Of a stretch of 64,000 bases of DNA, positions 23,581 through 38,079 are shown piece after piece. Numbering within the stretch: the first letter of the stretch is position 1; each line of letters starts with the position of its first letter. The stretch lies in NCBI RefSeq assembly GCF_029227915.1, contig NC_079878.1, positions 30,097,501 to 30,161,500 of the forward strand, in the 5' to 3' direction. Made by a program: the position numbers and the translations under genes. The notes under the pieces were generated by a model. That model made no database searches, was not told the origin of the DNA, and worked only from the letters and a program-made list of their open reading frames with translations. The DNA is from Hydractinia symbiolongicarpus (lineage: Eukaryota > Cnidaria > Hydrozoa > Anthoathecata > Hydractiniidae).

Positions 23581-25706
23581 CCCAGGGAGTAAACTCATTT
23601 CCCGAACGATTTTTTAAATTATTATTTCACCACTAAAGCCCATGAGACTTGTAGTTTTTAAAAATGTTTTCATTTTTGATGAGACGCTGAATAAAAAAAG
23701 TTTAATCGCCGGCAAACGAAAACCCGCGACTTCCCGTAAATCCAGGACTTTACCCGTATAGGCAAAAGTATACAAAGAAAGTACCAGGGGTGTAAACTCA
23801 TTTACCGAACGATTTTTTAAATTATTATTTCACCACTAAAGGCCATGAGACTTGTAGTTTTTAAAAATTTTTTCATTTTAGATGAGACGCTGAATAAAAG
23901 AAGTTTAATCGCCGGGAAACGAAAACCCGCGACTTCCCGTAAATCCGGACTCGGCCCGTATAGTCAAAAGTATACAAAGAAAGTACCCAGGGAGTAAACT
24001 CATTTCCCGACCGATTTTTTAAATTATTTTTTCACCACTAAAACGCATGAGACTTGTAGTTTTCAAAAATGTTTTCATTTTTGATGAGACGCTTAATGAC
24101 AGAGGCTCAATCGCCGGCAAACGAAATCCCGCGATTTCCTGTAAATCCCGGGCTTGGCCAGTATAGTCGAATGTATAAAAAGAAAGTACCCAGGCAGTAA
24201 ACTCATTTCCCAAACGATTATTTAATTTTTTTTTTCAGCACTAAAAGGCTTGAGACTTGTAGTTTTTAAAAATGTTTTCATTTTTGATGAGACGCTGAAT
24301 AAAAGAAGTTTAATCGCCGGCAAACGAAAACCTGCGATTTCCCGTAAATCCGGACTCGGCCCGTATAGTCAAAAGTATACAAAGAAAGTACCCAGGGAGT
24401 AAACTCATTTCCAGAAGGATTTTTTAATTTATTTTTTCACCACTAAAACGCATAAGACTTGTAGTTTTCAAAAATGTTTTCATTTTTGATGAGACGCTGA
24501 ATAAAAGAAGTTTAATCGCCGGCAAACGAAAATCCGCGATTTCCCATAAATCCCGGGCTTGGCCCGTATAGTCAAAAGTATACAAAGAAAGTACCCAGGA
24601 AGTAAACTCATTTCCCGAACAATTTTTTAATTTATTTTTTCACCACTAAAAGGCTTGAGACTTGTAATTTTTAAAAATGTTTTCATTTTTGATGAAATGC
24701 TGAGTAAAAGAAGTTTAATCGCCGGCAAACGAAAACCCGCGACTTCCCGTAAATCCTGGACTCGGCCCGTATAGGCAAAAGTATACAAAGAAAGTACCCA
24801 GGGTGTAAACTCATTTCCCGAACGATTTTTTAATTTTTTTTTTACCACTAAAACGCATGAGACTTGTAGTTTTCAAAAATGTTTTCATTTTTGATGAGAC
24901 GCTTAATGACAGAGGCTCAATCGCCGGCAAACGAAATCCCGCGATTTCCTGTAAATCCCGGGCTTGGCCAGTATAGTCGAATGTATAAAAAGAAAGTACC
25001 CAGGGAGTAAACTCATTTCCCGAACGATTTTTTAAATTATTATTTCACCACTAAAGCCCATGAGACTTGTAGTTTTTAAAAATGTTTTCATTTTTGATGA
25101 GACGCTGAATAAAAAAAGTTTAATCGCCGGCAAACGAAAACCCGCGACTTCCCGTAAATCCAGGACTTTACCCGTATAGGCAAAAGTATACAAAGAAAGT
25201 ACCAGTGGTGTAAACTCATTTACCGAACGATTTTTTAAATTATTATTTCACCACTAAAGGCCATGAGACTTGTAGTTTTTAAAAATTTTTTCATTTTAGA
25301 TGAGACGCTGAATAAAAGAAGTTTAATCGCCGGGAAACGAAAACCCGCGACTTCCCGTAAATCCGGACTCGGCCCGTATAGTCAAAAGTATACAAAGAAA
25401 GTACCCAGGGAGTAAACTCATTTCCCGACCGATTTTTTAAATTATTTTTTCACCACTAAAACGCATGAGACTTGTAGTTTTCAAAAATGTTTTCATTTTT
25501 GATGAGACGCTTAATGACAGAGGCTCAATCGCCGGCAAACGAAATCCCGCGATTTCCTGTAAATCCCGGGCTTGGCCAGTATAGTCGAATGTATAAAAAG
25601 AAAGTACCCAGGCAGTAAACTCATTTCCCAAACGATTATTTAAATTTTTTTTTCAGCACTAAAAGGCTTGAGACTTGTAGTTTTTAAAAATGTTTTCATT
25701 TTTGAT
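22870..25706 (+). repeat. 7-monomer tandem duplication (1418 bp, two units)
   Basis: The units are about 22870-24288 and 24288-25706. Anchors are GAGGCTC at 23494/24912 and 24102/25520, and the CCAGAAGGATTTTTT and CCGGGAAACG variants in both. This period equals the 7.4-12.7 kb period, but the monomer content is different, so the two were probably amplified separately. Confidence 0.85.
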
Positions 25707-25929
25707 GAGATGCTGAATAAAAGAAGTTTAATCGCCGGCAAACGAAAACCCGCGACTTCCCGTAAATCCGGACTCGGGAAGTATAGTCAAAAGTATACAA
25801 AGAAAGTACCCAGGGAGTAAACTCATTTCCCGAACGATTTTTTAAATTATTATTTCACCACTAAAGCCCATGAGACTTGTAGTTTTTAAAAATTTTTTCA
25901 TTTTTGATGAGACGCTGAATAAAAGAAGT

Positions 25930-27380
25930 TTAATCGCCGGGAAACGAAAACCCGCGACTTCCCGTAAATCCGGACTCGGCCCGTATTGTCAAAAGTATAC
26001 AAAGAAAGTACCAAGGGAGTAAACTCATTTCCCGACCGATTTTTTAAATTATTTTTTCACCACTAAAACGCATGAGACTTGTAGTTTTTAGAAGTGTTTT
26101 CATTTTTGATGAGACGCTTAATGAAAGTGGTTTAATCGCCGGCAAACGAAATCCCGCGATTTCCCGTAAATGCCGGGCTTGGCCCGTATAGTCGAATGTA
26201 TACAAAGAAAGTACCCAGGGAGTAAACTCATTTCCCGAACGATTTTTTAATTTTTTTTTTCACCACTAAAACGCTTGAGACTTGTAGTTTTTAAAAATGT
26301 TTTCATTTTTGATGAGACGCTGAATAAAAGAAGTTTAATCGCCGGCAAACGAAAACCCGCGGCTTCCCGTAAATCCTGGACTCGGCCCGTATAGGCAAAA
26401 GTATACAAAGAAAGTACCCAGGGTGTAAACTCAATTCCCGAACGATTTTTTAAATTATTATTTCACCACTAAAACGCTTGAGAATTGTAGTTTTCAAAAA
26501 TGTTTTTATTTTTGATGAGACGCTTAATAAAAGAGGTTTAATCGCCGGCAAACGAAAACCCGCGATTTCCCGTAAATCCCGGGCTTGGCCCGTATAGTCA
26601 AAAGTATACAAAGAATGTACCCAGGAAGTAAACTCATTTCCCGAACGATTTTTTAATTTATTTTTTCACCACTAAAACGCATGAGACTTGTAGTTTTCAA
26701 AAATGTTTTCATTTTTGATGAGACGCTTAATGAAAGAGGTTTAATCGCCGGCAAACGAAATCCCGCGATTTCCCGTAAATCCCGGGCTTGGCCCGTATAG
26801 TCGAATGTATACAAAGAAAGTACCCAGGGAGTAAACTCATTTCATGAACGATTTTTTAAATTTTTTTTTCACCACTAAAACGCTTGAGACTTGTAGTTTT
26901 TAAAAATGTTTTCATTTTTAATGAGACGCTGAATAAAAGAAGTTTAATCGCCGGCAAACGAAAACTCGCGACTTCCCGTAAATCCGGACTCGGCCCGTAT
27001 AGTCAAAAGTATACAAAGAAAGTACCCAGGGAGTAAACTCATTTCCCGAACGATTTTTTAAATTATTATTTCACCACTAAAGCCCATGAGACTTGTAGTT
27101 TTTAAAAATGTTTTCATTTTTGATGAGACGCCGAATAAAAGAAGTTTAATCGCCGCCAAACGAAAACCCGCGACTTCCCGTAAATCCCGGACTCGGCCCG
27201 TATAGGCAAAAGTATACAAAGAAAATACCCAGGGCGTAAACTCATTTCCCGAACGATTTTTTAAATTATTATTTCACCACTAAAACGCACGAGACTTGTA
27301 GTTTTCAAAAATGTTTTCATTTTTGATAAGACGCTTAATGAAAGAGGTTTAATCGCCGGCAAACGAAAACCCGCGACTTC
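25930..27380 (+). repeat. Copy of 17.2-18.87 kb (offsets 8716 then 8513)
   Basis: GAAGTG after GTTTTTA (17375 and 26091) gives offset 8716. AATGTACCC (18101 and 26614), ATGAACG (18331 and 26844) and TGAGACGCC (18611 and 27124) give offset 8513. The 203 bp change between them means one monomer was lost from this copy, or gained by the other, near 26.15-26.2 kb. Confidence 0.8.
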
Positions 27381-28699
27381 CCGTAAATCCCGGGCTTGGG
27401 CCGTATAGTCGAATGTATACAAAGAAAGTACCCTGTGAGTAAACTCATTTCCCGAACGATTTTTTAAATTTTTTTTTCACCACTAAAACGCTTGAGACTT
27501 GTAGTTTTTAAAAATGTTTTCATTTTTGATGAGACGATAAATAAAAGAAGTTTAATCGCCGGCAAACGAAAACCCGCGACTTCCCGTAAATCCGGACTCG
27601 GCCCGTATAGTCAAAAGTATACAAAGAAAGTACCCAGGGAGTAAACTCATTTCCAGAACGATTTTTTAATTTATTTTTTCACCACTAAAACGCATAAGAC
27701 TTGTAGTTTTCAAAAATGTTTTCATTTTTGATGAGACGCTGAATAAAAGAAGTTTAATCGCCGGCAAACGAAAACCCGCGATTTCCCATAAATCCCGTGC
27801 TTGGCCCGTATAGTCAAATGTATACAAAGAAAGTACCCAGGAAGTAAACTCATTTCCTGAACGATTTTTTAATTTATTTTTTTACCACTAAAACGCATGA
27901 GACTTGTAGTTTTTAAAAATGTTTTCATTTTTGATGAGACGCTGAATAAAAGAAGTTTAATCGCCGGCAAACGAAAACCTGCGATTTCCCGTAAATCCCG
28001 GACTCGGCCCGTATAGTCGAAAGTATACAAAGAAAGTACCCAGGGAGTAAACTCATTTCCCGAACGATTTTTTAATTTTTTTTTTTACCACTAAAACGCA
28101 TGAGACTTGTAGTTTTCAAAAATGTTTTCATTTTTGATTAGACGCTTAATGAAAGAGGTTTAATCGCCGGCAAACGAAATCCCGCGATTTCCCGTAAATC
28201 CCGGGCTTGGCCCGTATAGTCGAATGTATACAAAGAAAGTACCCAGGGAGTAAACTCATTTCCCGAACGATTTTTTAAATTTTTTTTTCACCACTAAAAC
28301 GCATGAGACTTGTAATTTTCAAAAATGTTTTCATTTTTGATGAGACGCTTAATGAAAGAGGTTTAATCGCCGGCAAACGAAATCCCGCGATTTCCCGTAA
28401 ATCCCGGGCTTGGCCCGTATAGTCGAATGTATACAAAGAAAGTACCCAGGGAGTAAACTCATTTCCCGAACGATTTTTTAAATTTTTTTTTCACCACTAA
28501 AACGCTTGAGACTTGTAGTTTTTAAAAATGTTTTCATTTTTAATGAGACGCTGAATAAAAGAAGTTTAATCGCCGGCAAACGAAATCCCGCGACTTCCCG
28601 TAAATCCGGACTCGGCCCGTATAGTCAAAAGTATACAAAGAAAGTACCCAGGGAGTAAACTCATTTCCCGAACGATTTTTTAAATTATTTTTTCACCAC

Positions 28700-31600
28700 T
28701 AAAGCCCATGAGACTTGTAGTTTTTAAAAATGTTTTCATTTTTGATGAGACGCTGAATAAAAGAAGTTTAATCGCCGCCAAACGAAAACCCGCGACTTCC
28801 CGTAAATCCCGGACTCATCCCGTATAGGCAAAAGTATACAAAGAAAGTACCCAGGGTGTAAACTCATTTCCCGAACGATTTTTTAAATTATTATTTCACC
28901 ACTAAAACGCACGAGACTTGTAGTTTTCAAAAATGTTTTCATTTTTGATAAGACGCTTAATGAAAGAGGTTTATTCGCTGCCAAACGAAAACCCGCGACT
29001 TCCCGTAAATCCCGGACTCGGCCCGTATAGGCAAAAGTATACAAAGAAAGTACCCAGGGTGTAAACTCATTTCCCGAACGATTTTTTAAATTATTATTTC
29101 ACCACTAAAACGCACGAGACTTGTAGTTTTCAAAAATGTTTTCATTTTTGATAAGACGCTTAATGAAAGAGGTTTAATCGCCGGCAAACGAAAACCCGCG
29201 ATTTCCCGTAAATCCCGGGCTTGGGCCGTATAGTCGAATGTATACAAAGAAAGTACCCTGTGAGTAAACTCATTTCCCGAACGATTTTTTAAATTTTTTT
29301 TTCACCAATAGAACGCTTGAGACTTGTAGTTTTTAAAAATGTTTTCATTTTTGATGAGACGCTAAATAAAAGAAGTTTAATCGCCGGCAAACGAAAACCC
29401 GCGACTTCCCGTAAATCCGGACTCGGCCCGTATAGTCAAAAGTATACAAAGAAAGTACCCAGGGAGTAAACTCATTTCCCGAACGATTTTTTAATTTATT
29501 TTTTCACCACTAAAACGCATGAGACTTGTAGTTTTCAAAAATGTTTTCATTTTTGATGAGACGCTTAATGAAAGAGGTTTAATCGCCGGCAAACGAAATC
29601 CCGCGATTTCCCGTAAATCCCGGGCTTGGCCCGTATAGTCGAATGTATACAAAGAAAGTACCCAGGGAGTAAACTCATTTCCCGAACGATTTTTTAAATT
29701 TTTTTTTCACCACTAAAACGCTTGAGACTTTTAGTTTTTAAAAATGTTTTCATTTTTAATGAGACGCTGAATAAAAGAAGTTTAATCGCCGGCAAACGAA
29801 AACCCGCGACTTCCCGTAAATCCGGACTCGGCCCGTATAGTCAAAAGTATACAAAGAAAGTACCCAGGGAGTAAACTCATTTCCCGAACGATTTTTTAAA
29901 TTATTTTTTCACCACTAAAGCCCATGAGACTTGTAGTTTTTAAAAATGTTTTCATTTTTGATGAGACGCTGAATAAAAGAAGTTTAATCGCCGCCAAACG
30001 AAAACCCGCGACTTCCCGTAAATCCCGGACTCATCCAGTATAGGCAAAAGTATACAAAGAAAGTACCCAGGGTGTAAACTCATTTCCCGAACGATTTTTT
30101 AAATTATTATTTCACCACTAAAACGCACGAGACTTGTAGTTTTCAAAAATGTTTTCATTTTTGATAAGACGCTTAATGAAAGAGGTTTAATCGCCGCCAA
30201 ACGAAAACCCGCGACTTCCCGTAAATCCCGGACTCGGCCCGTATAGGCAAAAGTATACAAAGAAAGTACCCAGGGTGTAAACTCATTTCCCGAACGATTT
30301 TTTAAATTATTATTTCACCACTAAAACGCACGAGACTTGTAGTTTTCAAAAATGTTTTCATTTTTGATAAGACGCTTAATGAAAGAGGTTTAATCGCCGG
30401 CAAACGAAAACCCGCGATTTCCCGTAAATCCCGGGCTTGGGCCGTATAGTCGAATGTATACAAAGAAAGTACCCTGTGAGTACACTCATTTCCCGAACGA
30501 TTTTTTAAATTTTTTTTTCACCAATAGAACGCTTGAGACTTGTAGTTTGTAAAAATGTTTTCATTTTTGATGAGACGCTAAATAAAAGAAGTTTAATCGC
30601 AGGCAAACGAAAACCCGCGACTTCCCGTAAATCCGGACTCGGCCCGTATAGTCAAAAGTATACAAAGAAAGTACCCAGGGAGTAAACTCATTTCCCGAAC
30701 GATTTTTTAATTTATTTTTTCACCACTAAAACGCATAAGACTTGTAGTTTTAAAAAATGTTTTCATTTTTGATGAGACGCTGAATAAAAGAAGTTTAATC
30801 GCCGGGAAACGAAAACCCGCGATTTCCCATAAATCCCGGGCTTGGCCCGTATAGTCAAATGTATACAAAGAAAGTACCCAGGGAGTAAACTTATTTCCCG
30901 AACGATTTTTTAAATTTTTTTTTTACCACTAAAACGCATGAGACTTGTAGTTTTCAAAAATGTTTTCATTTTTGATAAGACGCTTAATGACAGAGGTTTA
31001 ATCGCCGGCAAACGAAATCCAGCGATTTCCTGTAAATCCCGGGCTTGGCCCGTATAGTCGAATGTATACAAAGAAAGTACCCAGGGAGTAAACTCATTTC
31101 CCGAACGATTTTTTAAATTTTTTTTTCACCACTAAAACGCTTGAGACTTGTAGTTTTTAAAAATGTTTTCATTTTTAATGAGACGCTGAATAAAAGAAGT
31201 TTAATCGCCGGCAAACGAAAACCCGCGACTTCCCGTAAATCCGGACTCGGCCCGTATAGTCAAAAGTATACAAAGAAAGTACCCAGGGAGTAAACTCATT
31301 TCCCGAACGATTTTTTAAATTATTTTTTCACCACTAAAGCCCATGAGACTTGTAGTTTTTAAAAATGTTTTCATTTTTGATGAGACGCTGAATAAAAGAA
31401 GTTTAATCGCCGCCAAACGAAAACCCGCGACTTCCCGTAAATCCCGGACTCATCCCGTATAGGCAAAAGTATACAAAGAAAGTACCCAGGGTGTAAACTC
31501 ATTTCCCGAACGATTTTTTAAATTATTATTTCACCACTAAAACGCACGAGACTTGTAGTTTTCAAAAATGTTTTCATTTTTGATAAGACGCTTAATGAAA

Positions 31601-33930
31601 GAGGTTTAATCGCCGCCAAACGAAAACCCGCGATTTCCCGTAAATCCCGGGCTTGGGCCGTATAGTCGAATGTATACAAAGAAAGTACCCTGTGAGTAAA
31701 CTCATTTCCCGAACGATTTTTTAAATTTTTTTTTCACCAATAGAACGCTTGAGACTTGTAGTTTTTAAAAATGTTTTCATTTTTGATGAGACGCTAAATA
31801 AAAGAAGTTTAATCGCCGGCAAACGAAAACCCGCGACTTCCCGTAAATCCGGACTCGGCCCGTATAGTCAAAAGTATACAAAGAAAGTACCCAGGGAGTA
31901 AACTCATTTCCCGAACGATTTTTTAATTTATTTTTTCACCACTAAAACGCATGAGACTTGTAGTTTTCAAAAATGTTTTCATTTTTGATGAGACGCTTAA
32001 TGAAAGAGGTTTAATCGCCGGCAAACGAAATCCCGCGATTTCCCGTAAATCCCGGGCTTGGCCCGTATAGTCGAATGTATACAAAGAAAGTACCCTGTGA
32101 GTAAACTCATTTCCCGAACGATTTTTTAAATTTTTTTTTCACCAATAGAACGCTTGAGACTTGTAGTTTTTAAAAATGTTTTCATTTTTGATGAGACGCT
32201 AAATAAAAGAAGTTTAATCGCCGGCAAACGAAAACCCGCGACTTCCCGTAAATCCGGACTCGGCCCGTATAGTCAAAAGTATACAAAGAAAGTACCCAGG
32301 GAGTAAACTCATTTCCCGAACGATTTTTTAATTTATTTTTTCACCACTAAAACGCATGAGACTTGTAGTTTTCAAAAATGTTTTCATTTTTGATGAGACG
32401 CTTAATGAAAGAGGTTTAATCGCCGGCAAACGAAATCCCGCGATTTCCCGTAAATCCCGGGCTTGGCCCGTATAGTCGAATGTATACAAAGAAAGTACCC
32501 AGGGAGTAAACTCATTTCCCGAACGATTTTTTAAATTTTTTTTTCACCACTAAAACGCTTGAGACTTTTAGTTTTTAAAAATGTTTTCATTTTTAATGAG
32601 ACGCTGAATAAAAGAAGTTTAATCGCCGGCAAACGAAAACCCGCGACTTCCCGTAAATCCGGACTCGGCCCGTATAGTCAAAAGTATACAAAGAAAGTAC
32701 CCAGGGAGTAAACTCATTTCCCGAACGATTTTTTAAATTATTTTTTCACCACTAAAGCCCATGAGACTTGTAGTTTTTAAAAATGTTTTCATTTTTGATG
32801 AGACGCTGAATAAAAGAAGTTTAATCGCCGCCAAACGAAAACCCGCGACTTCCCGTAAATCCCGGACTCATCCAGTATAGGCAAAAGTATACAAAGAAAG
32901 TACCCAGGGTGTAAACTCATTTCCCGAACGATTTTTTAAATTATTATTTCACCACTAAAACGCACGAGACTTGTAGTTTTCAAAAATGTTTTCATTTTTG
33001 ATAAGACGCTTAATGAAAGAGGTTTAATCGCCGCCAAACGAAAACCCGCGACTTCCCGTAAATCCCGGACTCGGCCCGTATAGGCAAAAGTATACAAAGA
33101 AAGTACCCAGGGTGTAAACTCATTTCCCGAACGATTTTTTAAATTATTATTTCACCACTAAAACGCACGAGACTTGTAGTTTTCAAAAATGTTTTCATTT
33201 TTGATAAGACGCTTAATGAAAGAGGTTTAATCGCCGGCAAACGAAATCCCGCGATTTCCCGTAAATCCCGGGCTTGGGCCGTATAGTCGAATGTATACAA
33301 AGAAAGTACCCTGTGAGTACACTCATTTCCCGAACGATTTTTTAAATTTTTTTTTCACCAATAGAACGCTTGAGACTTGTAGTTTTTAAAAATGTTTTCA
33401 TTTTTGATGAGACGCTAAATAAAAGAAGTTTAATCGCCGGCAAACGAAAACCCGCGACTTCCCGTAAATCCGGACTCGGCCCGTATAGTCAAAAGTATAC
33501 AAAGAAAGTACCCAGGGAGTAAACTCATTTCCCGAACGATTTTTTAATTTATTTTTTCACCACTAAAACGCATAAGACTTGTAGTTTTTAAAAATGTTTT
33601 CATTTTTGATGAGACGCTGAATAAAAGAAGTTTAATCGCCGGCAAACGAAAACCCGCGATTTCCCATAAATCCCGGGCTTGGCCCGTATAGTCAAATGTG
33701 TACAAAGAAAGTACCCAGGGAGTAAACTTATTTCCCGAACGATTTTTTAAATTTTTTTTTTACCACTAAAACGCATGAGACTTGTAGTTTTCAAAAATGT
33801 TTTCATTTTTGATAAGACGCTTAATGACAGAGGTTTAATCGCCGGCAAACGAAATCCAGCGATTTCCTGTAAATCCCGGGCTTGGCCCGTATAGTCGAAT
33901 GTATACAAAGAAAGTACCCAGGGAGTAAAC
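28700..33930 (+). repeat. 6-monomer (1216 bp) and 14-monomer (2837 bp) higher-order repeats
   Basis: A monomer with AATAGAACGC in place of ACTAAAACGC has its GAACGC at 29311, 30527, 31743, 32148 and 33364: steps of 1216, 1216, 405 and 1216. About 29.25-31.08 kb recurs at 32.09-33.92 kb with offset 2837, confirmed by TCATCCAGTATAGG (30031 and 32868), GAGTACACTC (30478 and 33315) and AAATCCAGCGATTTCC (about 31015 and 33852). Confidence 0.85.
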
Positions 33931-36900
33931 TCATTTCCCAAACGATTTTTTAAATTTTTTTTTCACCACTAAAAGGCTTGAAACTTGTAATTTTTAAAAA
34001 TGTTTTCATTTTTGATGAGATGCTGAATAAAAGAAGTTTAATCGCCGGCAAACGAAAACCCGCGACTTCCCGTAAATCCGGACTCGGGAAGTATAGTCAA
34101 AAGTATACAAAGAAAGTACCCAGGGAGTAAACTCATTTCCCAAACGATTTTTTAAATTTTTTTTTCACCACTAAAAGGCTTGAAACTTGTAGTTTTTAAA
34201 AATGTTTTCATTTTTGATAAGATGCTGAATAAAAGAAGTTTAATCGCCGGCAAACGAAAGCCCGCGACTTCCCGTAAATCCGGACTCGGGAAGTATAGTC
34301 AAAAGTATACAGAGAAAGTACCCAGGGAGTAAACTCATTTCCCGAACGATTTTTTAAATTATTATTTCACCGCTAAAGCCCATTAGACTTGTAGTTTTTA
34401 AAAATGTTTTCATTTTTGATGAGACGATGAATAAAAGGAGTTTAATCGCCGGCAAACGAAAACCCGCGACTTCCCGTAAATCCGGACTCGGCCCGTATAG
34501 TCAAAAGTATACAAAGAAAGTACCCAGGGAGTAAACTCATTTCCCGACCGATTTTTTAAATTATTTTTTCACCACTAAAACTCATGAGACTTGTAGTTTT
34601 TAGAAATGTTTTCATTTTTGATGAGACGCCTAATGAAAGTGGTTTAATCGCCGGCAAACGAAAACCCGCGATTTCTCGTAAATCCCGGGCTTGGCCCGTA
34701 TAGTCGAATGTATACAAATAAAGTACCCTGTGAGTAAACTCATTTTCAAAACGATTTTTTAAATTATCTTTTCACCACTAAAACGCATGAGACTTGCAGT
34801 TTTCAAAAATGTTTTCATTTTTGATGAGACGCTTAATGAAAGAGGTTTAATCGCCGGCAAACGAAATCCCGCGATTTCCTGTAAATCCCGGGCTTGGCCC
34901 GTATAGTCGAATGTATACAAAGAAAGTACCCTGTGAGTAAACTCATTTCCCAAACGATTTTTTAAATTTTTTTTTCTCCACTAAAAGGCTTGAAACTTGT
35001 AGTTTTTAAAAATATTTTCATTTTTGATGAGATGCTGAATAAAAGAAGTTTAATCGCCGGCAAACGAAAACCCGCGACTTCCCGTAAATCCGGACTCGGG
35101 AAGTATAGTCAAAAGTATACAAAGAAAGTACCCAGGGAGTAAACTCATTTCCCAAACGATTTTTTAAATTTTTTTTTACCACTAAAAGGCTTGAAACTTG
35201 TAGTTTTTAAAAATGTTTTCATTTTTGATGAGATGCTGAATAAAAGAAGTTTAATCGCCGGCAAACGAAAACCCGCGACTTCCCGTAAATCCGGACTCGG
35301 GAAGTATAGTCAAAAGTATACAAAGAAAGTACCCAGGGAGTAAACTCATTTCCCGAACGATTTTTTAAATTATTATTTCACCGCTAAAGCCCATTAGACT
35401 TGTAGTTTTTAAAAATGTTTTCATTTTTGATGAGACGATGAATAAAAGGAGTTTAATCGCCGGCAAACGAAAACCCGCGACTTCCCGTAAATTCCGGACT
35501 TGGCCCGTATAGGCAAAAGTATACAAAGAAAGTACCCAGGGTGTAAACTCATTTGCCGAACGATTTTTTAAATTATTATTTCACCACTAAAGGCCATGAG
35601 ACTTGTAGTTTTTAAAAATGTTTTCATTTTTGATGAGACGCTGAATAAAAGAAGTTTAATCGCCGGGAAACGAAAACCCGCGACTTCCCGTAAATCCGGA
35701 CTCGGCCCGTATAGTCAAAAGTATACAAAGAAAGTACCCAGGGAGTAAACTCATTTCCCGACCTATTTTTTAAATTATTTTTTCACCACTAAAACTCATG
35801 AGACTTGTAGTTTTTAGAAATGTTTTCATTTTTGATGAGACGCCTAATGAAAGTGGTTTAATCGCCGGCAAACGAAAACCCGCGATTTCTCGTAAATCCC
35901 GGGCTTGGCCCGTATAGTCGAATGTATACAAAGAAAGTACCCTGTGAGTAAACTCATTTTCAAAACGATTTTTTAAATTATCTTTTCACCACTAAAACGC
36001 ATGAGACTTGCAGTTTTCAAAAATGTTTTCATTTTTGATGAGACGCTTAATGAAAGAGGTTTAATCGCCGGCAAACGAAATCCCGCGAGTTCCCGTAAAT
36101 CCCGGGCTTGGCCCGTATAGTCGAATGTATACAAAGAAAGTACCCTGTGAGTAAACTCATTTCCAGAACGATTTTTCAATTTATTTTTTCACCACTAAAA
36201 CGCATGAGACTTGTAGTTTTCAAAAATGTTTTCATTTTTGATGAGACGCTGAATAAAAGAAGTTTAATCGCCGGCAAACGAAATCCCGCGACTTCCCGTA
36301 AATCCTGGACTCGGCCCGTATAGGCGAAAATATACAAAGAAAGTACCCAGGGTGTAAACTCATTTCCCGAACGATTTTTTAAATTATTATTTCACCACTA
36401 AAACGCACGAGACTTGTAGTTTTCAAAAATGTTTTCATTTTTGATAAGACGCTTAATGAAAGAGGTTTAATCGCCGGCAAACGAAAACCCGCGATTTCCC
36501 GTAAATCCCGGTCTTGCCACGTATAGTCGAATGTATACAAAGAAAGTACCCTGTGAGTAAACTCATTTCCCGAACGATTTTTTAAATTTTTTTTTCACCA
36601 CTAAAAGGCTTGAGACTTGTAGTTTTTTAAAATGTTTTCATTTTTGATAAGACGCTGAATAAAAGAAGTTTAATCGCCGGCAAACGAAAACCCGCGACTT
36701 CCCGTAAATCCGGACTCGGCCCGTATAGTCAAAAGTATACAAAGAAAGCACCCAGGGAGTAAACTCATTTCCCGAACGATTTTTTAAATTATTATTTCAC
36801 CACTAAAGCCCATGAGACTTGTAGTTTTTGAAAATGTTTTCATTTTTGATGAGACGCTGAATAAAAGAAGTTTAATCGCCGGCAAACTAAAACCCGCGAC

Positions 36901-38079
36901 TTCCCGTAAATCCCGGGCTTGGCCCGTATAGTCAAAAGTATACAAAGAAAGTACCCAGGAAGTAAACTCATTTCCCGAACGATTTTTTAATTTATTTTTT
37001 CACCACTAAAACGCATGAGACTTGTAGTTTTCAAAAATGTTTTCATTTTTGATGAGACGCTTAATAAAAGAGGTTTAATCGCCGGCAAACGAAATCCCGC
37101 GATTTCCCGTAAATCCCGGGCTTGACCCGTATAGTCGAATGTATACAAAGAAAGTACCCAGGGAGTAAACTCATTTCCCGAACGATTTTTTAAATTTTTT
37201 TTCACCACTAAAACGCTTGAGACTTTTAGTTTTTAAAAATGTTTTCATTTTCAATGAGACGCTGAATAAAAGAAGTTTAATCGCCGGGAAACGAAAACCC
37301 GCGACTTCCCGTAAATCTGGACTCGGCCCGTATAGTCAAAAGTATACAAAGAAAGTACCCAGGGAGTAAACTCATTTCCCGAACGATTTTTTAAATTATT
37401 ATTTCACCACTAAAGCCCATGAGACTTGTAGTTTTCAAAAATGTTTTCATTTTTGATAAGAAGCTTAATGAAAGAGGTTTAATCGCCGGCAAACGAAAAC
37501 CCGCGGTTTCCCGTAAATCCCGGGCTTGGCCCGTATAGTTGAGTGTATACAAAGAAAGTACCCTGTGAGTAAACTCATTTCCCGAACGATTTTTTAAATT
37601 TTTTTTTCACCACTAAAACGCTTGAGACTTGTAGTTTTTAAGAATGTTTTCATTTTTGATGAGACGCTGAATAAAAGAAGTTTAATCGCCGGCAAACAAA
37701 ACCCGCGACTTCCCGTAAATCCTGGACTCGGCCTGTATAGGCAAAATTATACAAAGAAAGTACCCAGGGTGTAAATTTATTTCCCGAACGATTTTTAAAA
37801 TTATTATTTCACCACTAAAATGCATGAGACTTGTAGTTTTCAAAAATCTTTTTATTTTTGATGAGACGCTTAATGAAAGAGGTTTAATGGCCGGCAAACG
37901 AAAACCCGCGATTTCCCGTAAATCCCGGGCTTGGCCCGTATAGTCAAAAGTAGACAAAGAAAGTACCCAGGAAGTAAACTCATTTCCCGAACGATTTTTT
38001 AATTTATTTTTTCACCACTAAAACGCATGACACTTGTAGTTTTCAAAAATGTTTTCATTTTTGATGAGACGCTTAATGA

